Assembly: GCA_030068075.1 (NCBI GenBank)
Contig: CM057833.1
Location: 49,807,087 to 49,871,086 of the forward strand
DNA: 64,000 bases
DNA from: Paguma larvata
Taxonomy: Eukaryota > Chordata > Mammalia > Carnivora > Viverridae
Direction: 5' to 3'
This document shows positions 21,546-30,310 of the stretch, piece after piece. Each line of letters opens with the position of its first letter. Within the stretch, counting starts at the first letter, position 1. The translations under genes were made by a program, and so were the position numbers. The notes under the pieces were generated by a model, which saw only the letters and a program-made list of their open reading frames with translations, ran no database searches and was not told the origin of the DNA.

Positions 21546-21707
21546 AATACTAGCTAAAAACTCCCACAGTTTTCCACGGCAAGCCCTTCCTCTAATGGGT
21601 CCTCTGAAGGCTGTCCCCCTCGGCAGTCCGCAGCACCCAGAAAGCTCTTGTCACTGTTCCTTACCTTCTCCCCGCGGTAAGGCCTGAGGAAACCAAGCCG
21701 TGTCGGC

Positions 21708-21716
21708 GGGGCGGGG
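21708..21716 (+). promoter_or_regulatory. Sp1/KLF-type GC box
   Basis: GGGGCGGGG within 'gtcggcggggcggggacg'. It fits the GC-box consensus and lies in the CpG-rich segment. Confidence 0.55.
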
Positions 21717-21820
21717 ACGCCGCCTCAGCCTGAAGCTGAGCCTGCACCTCCCTGCAGGTGCTGAGGGAACTTCCCGGGCTTGCGTCAAGCGTGCACGTGG
21801 AGACAGGCCCGGGCCATAAC

Positions 21821-21832
21821 ACGCATGCGCGT
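21821..21832. promoter_or_regulatory. NRF1-like palindrome
   Basis: ACGCATGCGCGT closely matches the NRF1 consensus YGCGCAYGCGCR. Occupancy is unknown. Confidence 0.5.
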
Positions 21833-21852
21833 GCTCAGTGAGGGGTGCTCGG

Positions 21853-21868
21853 CTGCCCCCTGGCGGCC
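21853..21868 (-). promoter_or_regulatory. CTCF-like binding motif
   Basis: The reverse complement reads GGCCGCCAGGGGGCAG, a strong match to the CTCF core (CCNNNAGGGGGC). It sits next to the NRF1-like palindrome. Confidence 0.6.
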
Positions 21869-22019
21869 TATAGGGCCGTGCAGGACCTGCCAAGCTCAAG
21901 GTTCAGTGGAGGTGGCGCCCCTTCCGGCAGTCCTACTGAATCCCGTCTATTTTGAACTTCAAACTGAAATGAAGCCAAATATCTGGTGTCTTATCGAAAA
22001 ATAGTCAAGGAACAATTAG

Positions 22020-22600
22020 TTGAAAACCATATGGGGTGAAATGAATCAGTCACAAACTACAATTTACACCAAAATTCACTCAAGATTGTCCATAGACAAA
22101 TTTAAAATGCAAACCTATAAAATCTCTAAAAGAAACAAAGAAGAAAATCCACATGACCTTGGGTTTGGTGATGACTTTTAACACAAAACACCAAATGCCT
22201 ATCCGCAAAACAAAAAAAATGAAAACGTGTACTTTATAAATTTAAAACTTGTACTCTGTGAAAGACCTTGTTCAGAGAACCAGAAGACAAGGCACAAACT
22301 GGGAGAAAATATTTGCAAAATATGTATCTGATAAAGGATTTGTATTCAAAGTATACGAAGAACTCTCAGAACTCAATAATAAGAAAACAACCCCGTTAAA
22401 AATGGGTAAAGATCTGAATAGACACCTTGCCAAAGAAGATATACCGATAGTAAGTACTTGTAGAAAAATATCCTCAACATCATATATCACTAGGGAATTA
22501 CAAATTAAAACAATAATGAGATAGCATTGCACATCTATTGGAATGGCTAAACACCAAAAAAAAAAAAAAAAAGAAAAAAGAAAAAAGACACTACCAATCG
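22020..22600 (+). repeat. old LINE-1 ORF2 3' fragment
   Basis: L1 ORF2 C-terminal region: 'gggagaaaatatttgcaaaa', 'tctgataaaggatttgtatt', 'gatctgaatagacaccttgc' and 'caaattaaaacaataatgag'. It overlaps the consensus range of the fragment at 21,195-21,545, so it is a separate, older insertion. It ends in an A/AAAAAG tract (22,555-22,588). Confidence 0.75.
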
Positions 22601-22639
22601 CCGGAGGGTGAGAAACAACAGGAACTCTTCTGTTAAAGA

Positions 22640-23520
22640 ACAAAATTCAACTGAATAAATTTGAAGATTTAATTGGTTTATTAAAGAGCTCATGAACTGG
22701 GCAGTGTCCTATCTAGAAAATAGAGGGATGGTCTAGAGAAAAGTTTTAAAAATTCTGAAGAGTTGAATAGAAGTAAGGACCCACCTTAAACAGATAAGAA
22801 AACAGATCCCAGAGGAGGCAGTTTTGAATCGCAGTTATAAGTCACTGGGAAGTTCTCTACAACCTTCATCTTTGTCCTTTAGGTGAAACAAAGTGCTATG
22901 TAAAGCTCTGCAGGGATGATTTTAATGGGAGTTGAAAACAGAGTTTCTTATCAATATTCAAACTCCTGTGTGCACCCTGTCCCTTTCGCGATGTGTGAGG
23001 CTTGGTCTTCTCCATCAAAGTTTCTGAAGTTGGCTCTGTGAAAAACTTTTGGAAGGCCTGAGGATTCTGATTGTTGCTCAGTGCCCTGACGAAATGTTTT
23101 TATTCATCTTGCTCGCTGCCTGGAGTTGACAGTGACAATATCAATCACACCCTGCCAGTGTAGTAACATGGCTGCACCTGCTTAAACTATCATATGTTGT
23201 AATTCAGAAGTTGGAAATCAAAAGCAGTGTTATTTATGTACTTCTTTAACTTGTCCCATACTACAAAAATTTCCATCCTGACACCATCTCCCAAGGAACA
23301 GGATTTATCTATGAATACCAAATACCCACTGAGCCAAATACCCACCATCTCCCAAGGAACAGGATTTATCTATGAATACCAAATACCCACTGGCCACTCA
23401 GCCAATGGTTATGACCTTATGAAGCATGCAATGAAGCCCTATGGCCTTGTTTCCAAATGATTAATTTCCCTTGGTTGCTGATTTTAGTTACAACATAGAC
23501 TCTCTGTGAAAATTATGTGG
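22640..23520 (-). repeat. possible endogenous-retrovirus LTR relic
   Basis: On the reverse strand, an AATAAA (22,677-22,682) follows a 'gagctctttaataaacc' context like that of many class I LTR R regions. Forward text such as 'catgaactgggcagtgtcct' and 'atctagaaaatagagggatg' also resembles a reversed LTR. No TG...CA ends were fixed and no viral genes are seen. The assignment is tentative. Confidence 0.35.
23283..23391. repeat. 48-bp perfect direct duplication
   Basis: A 48-bp segment starting 'accatctcccaaggaacagg' (23283-23330) is repeated without mismatch at 23344-23391, a period of 61 bp. The spacer 'gagccaaatac' resembles the sequence after the second copy ('cagccaatgg'). Confidence 0.95.
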
Positions 23521-23924
23521 TGTCAGGGTAAGAAATACTCTGGTTAACAAGGAAAGGACAATGAAAGGGGACCAGAATTTTACAGTGGAATTTTCAAATG
23601 GAGCCAAGTTCAAGTCTTAAAACACTGATAATTTAAGAACTTTGTGTAATAAAAATACAATAAACAATGATAAAACGGGTGGAAATATTTGCCTCATATA
23701 TAAAACAAAATGTTAATGGTTCAATATACAAAGAGCCTTTACAAATCAATAAGAAGGCCAATAGCCAATAGAAAAAAGAAGAGAAATGAAAACATGAATA
23801 GCACAGAACAAATCTGAATGGTTGACAAACAAATGGAAAAGATACTCACCTTCACTCCTATTTTATAAAATGGAGATCAAAACAACAAAAATATACCATA
23901 CTTATGAGAGAGGTACAACTTTTA

Positions 23925-24066
23925 ACACTTGTTTGTTTGTTTGTTTGAAGTAGGCTTCATGGTCAGCATGGAGCCCATCACGAGGCTTGAACTCATGACC
24001 CTGATATCAAGCCATGAGGTGAGATCAAGAGTCAGATGCTCAACCAACTAAGCCACCCAGGCACAC
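23925..24066 (-). mobile_element. older CAN SINE, short form
   Basis: Reverse copy: (GTTT)n tail at left, 'cttgaactcatgaccctgat', 'gagatcaagagtcagatgct' and 'aagccacccaggcac'. It lacks the long CT-rich body and is more diverged than the felid-type copies. Confidence 0.85.
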
Positions 24067-24138
24067 TGTGATTTTTAAGGTTTAATGATATTTGAATTAG
24101 ACAGAAAATGGGGAAACAAGCATTCCCATGCACAGAAT

Positions 24139-24165
24139 ATATATATATATCTTATATATATATAA
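24139..24165. repeat. (AT)n tract
   Basis: Two blocks of alternating AT separated by 'ctt'. Lies inside the old L1M. Confidence 0.8.
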
Positions 24166-24409
24166 AAATCAGATGAATCTCTTTAGCTGGGAATTTAGCA
24201 ATGTAAAATGCACATGCTTTGTATAGTAATTTGAAAGTAATAATGCATGTATAAATGGATTTATTGCAGCCTACTTTATAAATACTAAAAACTGGAAATA
24301 CTTAAATGACATTAGAGGGGCTGGTTAAATAATCATGGTACAGCCATGCAGTGGAGTAGTATATAGTTATTAAAAAGAATAAGGTAGATATATATGTAGA
24401 AAAATGAAG

Positions 24410-24655
24410 GGATTTACAGGATGTGTGACATTGAGCAAGTTACTTAATCTGTGCCTCAGTTTCCTCATCTGTAAAATAATAAACTCTAAGAGTAAATAAT
24501 AAAATATAAAATAAATAATAATATAAACATAAAATCTATAATGACACCTACCCCAAAGGACATTATGAGGAATAAATAAGTTAACATATCTAAAAATGTT
24601 TAGATTAGCTGGCACATTACAGATAATAAGCACTAATTATAAATATTTTGTCATT
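24410..24655 (+). repeat. MIR SINE
   Basis: Forward MIR with a very well-kept core: 'gacattgagcaagttactta', 'gcctcagtttcctcatctgt', 'aaaataataaactc', 'acctaccccaaaggacatta' and 'gctggcacattacagataat'. Confidence 0.9.
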
Positions 24656-24733
24656 ACATATTTGTACGTGAAAAAGCAAGTTTCAAGAAGGTATGTAGAG
24701 TGTAAAAACACTTGTGTGAAAAAATAAATGCAC

Positions 24734-24944
24734 AGGGTAGCCCTGGTGGCTCAGTTGGTTAAGCGTCCCACTCCTGATTTCAGCTCAGGTCATGATCTCA
24801 CAGTTTATGAGTTTGAGCCCCATAACAGGCTCTGTGCTGACAGCATGGAGCCTGCTTGGGATTCTCTGTCTCCCTCTCTCTCTCTGCCCTTCCCCCACTC
24901 TCTTCCTCCCCTTCTCAAAATAAATAAATGAACATTAAAAAAAA
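24734..24944 (+). mobile_element. CAN SINE
   Basis: Forward SINE from 'agggtagccctggtggctca' to 'ataaatgaacattaaaaaaa'. The target-site duplication is aaaataaatgcac (24721-24733) and aaaagaaatgccc (24945-24957). Confidence 0.95.
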
Positions 24945-25179
24945 AAAAGAAATGCCCAAACATCTCTTGAAAGATACATAAACAACTGATAGTGGTTAAT
25001 CCAGGGAGAGAGACTTCTACTATTCACTTTCTATCTTCTCTGTGAGCCTGTATTGGGATTATAATAATAAAAAAAATGGAAATACAAAACAGAAAAGAAA
25101 CAGTGTAGGAATTAGGGATTTCATCAAGACGAAGACGAAGAAAGATGTTCTTCTGGCAGATAATATTCATCACTCACTC

Positions 25180-25420
25180 ATTCGAAGAACATTTATTGAA
25201 TATCTACTGTATTATAGGCACTAGTTATAAAAGATGAATAACATATGATGATATGATTCCTCACAAGTGCATTGTCTAAAGGGGAGAGAGACACATAAGA
25301 AAAATATTCAAATTGCTGAGGGAACCCAGAGACAGAAGTAATAAATTTTGGTGGTAATATCTGGCTGGATTTTAAAGGAGGGATGAGGACTTTTGCTGGT
25401 GAACATACAAAGTTGAGAAG
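25180..25420 (+). repeat. ancient mammal-wide repeat, family not named
   Basis: 'gaacatttattgaatatcta', 'ctgtattataggcactagtt' and 'caagtgcattgtctaaaggg' follow the same order as the unnamed repeat at 18.24 kb. Diverged. Confidence 0.45.
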
Positions 25421-26370
25421 ACAAAACTAATATATGCTGAGAGAAACCAGAATCACGGTTGTTTCTACAGTAGAAGGGGGATTGGTTGAGATAGGGCCCA
25501 AAGGAACTTTCTGAGGTACTAGAAATGTTTTATATCTTAACAGAGGTATAGGTTATGTAAGTATATACATTTGTCAAAACTGACCAAACTGTACAATTAA
25601 GATATATGTATTTCACTGTATTTACATGTAGTATATAGTATACAGTATACTTTAACTAAAAAGAAAAAAGTGGTGGAAAAAAAGGATGAATGTGTCAATG
25701 AATGGGTAGACATAGAGAGGGAAAGAGAGGATGCCAATGTAGTTAAAGAAGTGACACCCCCAGCAAGAAAAGGAGAGGGAAGACCAAAACGAAAGGGCAG
25801 AAGGGGCAGGAAAGCTGATCTTGGCAATGGGATTATGCATGATAATCCAACCCAACTGGGGGCTTCCAACATATCTAATAGAAAGAGAATCTACTCCCTA
25901 CCTTCAAGGAGCTTCCATTCTAAAGGAGGGAAGTCTCCCAGAACAGGGAGGTGGGCCTTGCTCTGATTCAGGCCCCTGAAGATTTGGAACCCCTCATTCC
26001 AAGGGGTCCTTGCCTGCCTACAGCTGTACGAAAGGCCCCATTACAAGGTCTTACTTAGCGCGGCATAATGACAGATGTAATCTTCACGCAACAGTGGTTT
26101 GTCCTGGAACAATTTCTCCAAAAATTAGGCACAGCATTCTTGGGTCTCAGGTGTGTGCACACATCTTTTTGTTGCCTCTCTTACTTCATGAGTGAGTTTC
26201 TATCAGAGACCACAGTGGAAACAAACTCTCTTCTCTCATTTCTGGGTCTATCCTGAGCCTGGATTCGGTCTCTAGGCCTCAGTGAAGTCACAATGTTATC
26301 TTCCTGTTGGATCTCTCCTGGTCCCTAGAAGGCTTTTGTTAATTTGTTTTGTCTCCATTTTTTAAAAATA
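25421..26370. other. unassigned sequence
   Basis: No element or gene recognised. A 98-codon ORF (25,670-25,966) is purine-rich low complexity. An alternating 'gtatatagtatacagtatac' patch lies near 25,631. Confidence 0.45.
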
Positions 26371-26512
26371 CAATTTATTTTTTAGAACAGTTTTAGTTTA
26401 CGGAAAATATGGAGTTCATATATACCACCCCCAGTTTTCTGCTAATATTAGCCTCTTCCATTAATGCGGTATATTTGTTACAGTGAATGAACCAATATTG
26501 GTGCATTATTAT

Positions 26513-26729
26513 CATTATTTTTTTAAATATTTATTTTATTTTTGAGACAGAGAGAGACAGAGCATGAGTGAGGGAGGGGCAGAGAGAGAGGAAGACACAG
26601 AATCTGAAGCAGGCTCCAGGCTCTGAGCTGTCAGCATGGAGCCCGATGTGGGGCTCGAACTCACAAACCACAAGATAGTGACCTGAGCCGAAGTCGGCCG
26701 CTTAACCGACTGAGCCACTCAGGCGTCCC
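26513..26729 (-). mobile_element. CAN SINE (felid type)
   Basis: Reverse SINE: 'tgaagcaggctccaggctct', 'gagctgtcagcatggagccc' and 'gagccactcaggcgtccc'. The target-site duplication is gtgcattattat (about 26500-26511) and gatgaattattat (26730-26742). Confidence 0.95.
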
Positions 26730-26753
26730 GATGAATTATTATTAACATTATTA

Positions 26754-26962
26754 TTTTTTTAATGTTTATTTATTTTTTAAGGAGAGAGAGACAGAATGTG
26801 AGTGGGGGAGCAGCAGAGAGAGAGGGAGACACAGAATCCAAAGCAGGTTCCAGGCTCTGAACTGTCAGCATGGAGCCTGATGTGGGGCTCAAACTCACAA
26901 ACCACAAGATCGTGACCTGAGCCAAAGTCGGATGCTTAACTGATTGAGCCACCCAGGTGCCC
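26754..26962 (-). mobile_element. CAN SINE (felid type)
   Basis: Reverse SINE inserted about 24 bp from the previous one: 'gcaggttccaggctctgaac' and 'gagccacccaggtgccc'. The target-site duplication is an AT-rich ttattaacattattat, on both sides. Confidence 0.95.
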
Positions 26963-27529
26963 TGTTATTAACATTATTATTAACCATAGTTTTCACTAGG
27001 GTTTATTCTATGTGTTGTACAGGTCTGTGGGTTTTGACAAATGCATAATGTCCTGTATCTACCATTACTGTACCACACAGAAGAGTTTCATTGTCTAAAA
27101 ATGCCCTGTGCTCTGCCTATTCACTCTTTCCTGCACCGCCCCCCCCCCCACTCCTGAACCTCTGGCAACCAGTGATCTTTTTACTGTTAGTTTTGGCACA
27201 GTAGGTTCTTAGAAAAATGGACAACTTTTGAAATCTTTACACAGATTATCACAATATATACAGTTTTAAATGTATCTATTTTTTATTTTAAATTGTATTC
27301 TCAAATATTACAAAGGAAAGGGGAATATTTGCACGGTCCAGTTAATTTAGTATATAAACAGTTATGCATTCATTCACTTATTCATTCAACAAATCAACCA
27401 ATATTTATTATACCTTTTTATGTGCCAGTCATTGAAATGCACCAAAGTCAAACAAAATAATTCACTCTAGAGGCGGGATAAGATGCAGTGGAATAAGTAA
27501 GCACCTAGTACTAACAAGAATGATTCTTG

Positions 27530-27770
27530 ACATTTACCGGACACTTACTATTGCTGCACAATGCTAATACCCTTTAGATGCATCATCGCAGGTAATGCTC
27601 ACAACAAAAACCTTAGGAGGGAGGTACTACAATTATTCCATCTCAGACCCAAGGAAACGAAATGACTTGTTAAAATTTCACAGGTAAAAACTGTGGAGCT
27701 GAGATTTGGAGCCCCTTACCCCTTCCTCCAACTCCAAAGCCCACACGTCTAACCATTACTCCATAATATT
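27530..27770 (-). repeat. MIR SINE
   Basis: Reverse MIR: 'gacatttaccggacacttac', 'gtaatgctcacaacaaaaac', 'cccaaggaaacgaaatgact', 'gtggagctgagatttggagc' and 'aagcccacacgtctaaccat'. Confidence 0.75.
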
Positions 27771-27784
27771 TGAGAATGTGGTAG

Positions 27785-27870
27785 TCCTAAGGTCAAATCC
27801 CTTTACTGGCTATTTGACCTTGGGCAAACAACTTACTGTCTTAAACTATCAGCCTGGCCACTCATTTAGC
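27785..27870 (+). repeat. MIR core fragment
   Basis: 'aaggtcaaatccctttactg' followed by 'tatttgaccttgggcaaaca' and 'acttactgtc' is the forward MIR head-to-core junction. Only a short part remains. Confidence 0.55.
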
Positions 27871-27936
27871 TGGTGTTCCTTGTCTCTCATTTCTACTTGG
27901 AAAAATTATACTCTTTCTTTCAAAGTGTAACTCTTA

Positions 27937-28173
27937 CGGGGCACCTGGGTGACTCAGTTGGTTGAGCTCTGACTTCAGCTCGGGTCATGATCTCACTGCT
28001 CATGAGTTTGAGCCCACATCAGGCTCTGTGCCGACAGCTCAGAGCCTGGTGCCTGCTGAGGATTCTATGTCTCCCTCTCTCTCTGCCCCTCTTCCGCTCA
28101 TGCTCTCTCTTGCTATCTCTCAAAAATAAATAAAACATTAAAAAAATAAAAAACAAACAAAAAAAGAAACCTC
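27937..28173 (+). mobile_element. CAN SINE (felid type)
   Basis: Forward SINE with A-rich tail. The target-site duplication is caaagtgtaactctta (27921-27936) and caaagtgtagctctta (28174-28189), with one mismatch. Confidence 0.96.
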
Positions 28174-28532
28174 CAAAGTGTAGCTCTTAGAGAAGCCGAT
28201 CTACCAGGGTCCCACCCCAATGTCTATCTGCCCCCGCAAACATCACTGATTCCCCCCTCCCTTCCCAAACCCTGCCCCTGGGCTTGTTCACCCTGTATAC
28301 AGTCCATGGCTCAGCCTGTACCACTTCGAATTCTGTATGTTCATGTCTCTCTTACTTCACACTAGTATTTCTCAGACATTCTCATACAATTTCTGCCTTA
28401 TTCATGAATCATCTATGTTATCTTTTTCATCTCTTTCTTTGATTCAACTCATTTATTTTGCCTGTAGCCCTAAGCAGTGAGTGTGAAGGGGCTAGTAGTG
28501 TATTTTTCCTAATATGCATTAAAATAAATAAT

Positions 28533-28752
28533 GGGGTGCCTGGGTGGCTCAGTTGGTTGAGCAGCCGACTTCGGCTCAGGTCATGATCTCGAGGTCTGTG
28601 AGTTTGAGCCCCACATTGGGCTCTGTGCTGACAGCTCAGAGCCTGGAGCCTGCTTCGGATTCTGTGTCTCCCTCTCTCTCTCTCTGACCTTCTCCTGCTC
28701 ATGCTCTGTCTCTGTGTCTCAAAAATAAATGTTAAAAATTTTTTAAATAAAT
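28533..28752 (+). mobile_element. CAN SINE (felid type)
   Basis: Forward SINE with the textbook body 'gctcagagcctggagcctgc' and 'ttcggattctgtgtctccct'. The target-site duplication is A/T-rich (aaaataaataat, then aaaaataaatac). Confidence 0.95.
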
Positions 28753-28859
28753 AAAAATAAATACTTAATATTCAAATAAAAAACTATTGTTATCCTACCT
28801 AAAATTATCTCACTACCACCAGATAGATATTCAAATGACAAATACACGGCTTTAGATGG

Positions 28860-28985
28860 ATACCTCTCTGAAAGCTGGGACTTGATTTTGTTCATCCTGT
28901 ATCTCCAGAACCTAACACAGCTCTTGGCACACAGTGAATGTTCAACGAAGGTTTGCTGGGTAAATAAAACTGTGATTGAGTGAAT
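28860..28985 (+). repeat. LINE-2 3' terminal fragment
   Basis: 'gaaagctgggacttgatttt', 'gttcatcctgtatctccaga' and 'cttggcacacagtgaatgtt' followed by 'caacgaaggtttgctgggta' match the L2 end. Confidence 0.75.
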
Positions 28986-29489
28986 GAATATGATTTTGGA
29001 GATGATCTCTTGACTTCCATCAATGCTTTCTTGATGTTTATGAAATTGATGGACATGGAGCTAGAGATCAATAGGAAATTTTAAGTTTTAATGATACGGG
29101 CAGCACAGGACTGTGGTGTACTGGTCATTGAGTGAGTTCTTGGCGGAGGACTGGACAGTTACATAAGAGGCATGTGCAGATAGGCCACCATCACTATGTG
29201 GAACCTAACGAAGGTGCTGGTGGTTGTCTGCCTGGCATGAATTTAAGGGGCCTTGGGAAGGTCATCTGTCTCCACTGATGAGGAATCTATGATTCCTTGC
29301 TGGGAAGTATCACTTTCTACCTATTAAAGGGCGGATATCTCTAATTTCTTTAAAACTGACCGATCCTTGGTTGTCCTATGTAAGGTCTCTTTGTCGACAG
29401 GTTTGAATGAATCTTGCTAAACACAGACTCAAGCTTACTTTTCAAATTGGCTTAGGTCTAGGGAACAGGGAAAAAGGAAAGAAAGGAAG

Positions 29490-29630
29490 AACTGTGCCAG
29501 GCATTGTGGTAGGATTTCTATGCCTAATATATTAAGGTTAAGGTTAAAGGTCTTGCTCACGGTCATTCCAGCTATAAGTTGGTGAAGCTAAGATTCGTAC
29601 ATAAGGTTTATGTGCTCTGTACAATACATC
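29490..29630 (-). repeat. MIR SINE, partial
   Basis: 'gtgccaggcattgtggtagg', 'ggtcttgctcacggtcattc' and 'ggtgaagctaagattcgtac' mark a reversed MIR with an internal deletion. Confidence 0.5.
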
Positions 29631-29739
29631 CCACCAATTCCTTTTTAGCCAATGCAAGTAGAAACCTGACACACCTACCCTTGTAGAAAGTCCTGATTTT
29701 CATAAGTCCCAAATGCACCCCATTTATAAAGAGGTTGAT

Positions 29740-29825
29740 AGCATGAGATAAAGAAGGTAAAATACTTAACCCAATACCTGGTACACAGAAAGTGCTCAAT
29801 AAATGGTATGATTATTAATAAGCTC
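29740..29825 (+). repeat. MIR 3' end
   Basis: 'aatacctggtacacagaaag' followed by 'tgctcaataaatggtatgat' is the forward MIR terminus. Confidence 0.6.
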
Positions 29826-29944
29826 AGCTATGCTATCAATGGCATAGGAACGGGGATATTGTCAGGTTCACAAATGAGGCGGTTATAGGGGAAATCTAAG
29901 GCTGAGATACTCAAGTAAGAAGTACTGTTATCATAGCCTTAAGG

Positions 29945-30310
29945 TAAATAGCCTGTATTAAGAACATGGGCTATTATTCTCAATGAAATGGGTGGGACTG
30001 AGAGGTGGGAACAGTAGAATAACTTGATTTACATTTTAAAAGGATTACTCTTAGCTTCTAGGTTAAGACTAGGAAGGGTAGGTTCAGGAAGACCTGGTAG
30101 GCCCTATTTATTACAAGACAGGCAAGGGCTGATAGTGGCTCAAAACATTACGGTGGCAATGGAGATGGTAAGAGATGGTCAGGTTCTGGTTTTGTTTTCA
30201 AGGTAAAGCCAGATGGATTTCCCGATGCACTGAATGTGGGTGTGGGAGAAAGAGAGATGTCCGAGATGGGTCAAGGTCAGTGGCCTGAAAATAAACGAAC
30301 CTCCTTCCAT
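29945..30310 (+). repeat. ancient mammal-wide repeat, family not named
   Basis: 'aaaaggattactcttagctt', 'ggtggcaatggagatggtaa', 'gatgcactgaatgtgggtgt' and 'gggagaaagagagatgtccg' fit the later half of the family seen at 18.24 kb. The ORFs overlapping it are not coding. Confidence 0.5.

Larger units (their letters stand above)
21650..21935. promoter_or_regulatory. isolated CpG-rich segment, possible promoter or insulator
   Basis: About 290 bp with many CpG dinucleotides, unlike the AT-rich flanks. It contains a GC box, a CACGTG E-box (21,794-21,799), a palindromic NRF1-like site and a CTCF-like site. It lies between two old L1 ORF2 fragments. It could be a promoter of an unannotated transcript, an insulator, or part of a decayed retroelement 5' region. 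No attached ORF looks coding. Confidence 0.5.
23640..25090 (+). repeat. old L1M LINE (ORF2 end plus 3' UTR), split by three later insertions
   Basis: Successive pieces fit one forward L1M element: 23,640-23,924 ('acaaagagcctttacaaatc', 'atggagatcaaaacaacaaa'), 24,067-24,405 ('ggggctggttaaataatcat', 'gttattaaaaagaataaggt') and 24,660-25,090 ('gtgaaaaagcaagtttcaag', 'gatagtggttaatccaggga'). The interruptions are a reversed SINE, a MIR and a forward SINE. Confidence 0.6.
26375..27190. repeat. ancient L1M-type LINE fragment, split by two SINEs
   Basis: Pieces: 26,375-26,512 ('agaacagttttagtttacgg', 'tatatttgttacagtgaatg') and 26,963-27,190 ('gtgggttttgacaaatgcat', 'atgtcctgtatctaccatta', 'ctctggcaaccagtgatctt'). 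The first piece is paralogous to 13.66-13.80 kb. Confidence 0.7.

Noticed and set aside
22640..23520. A full endogenous retrovirus
   Set aside because: No gag, pol or env similarity and no second LTR. Only an LTR-like end is arguable.
24733..24800. tRNA genes suggested by A- and B-box-like motifs
   Set aside because: These motifs belong to tRNA-derived SINEs. No intact cloverleaf is present at any of these places.
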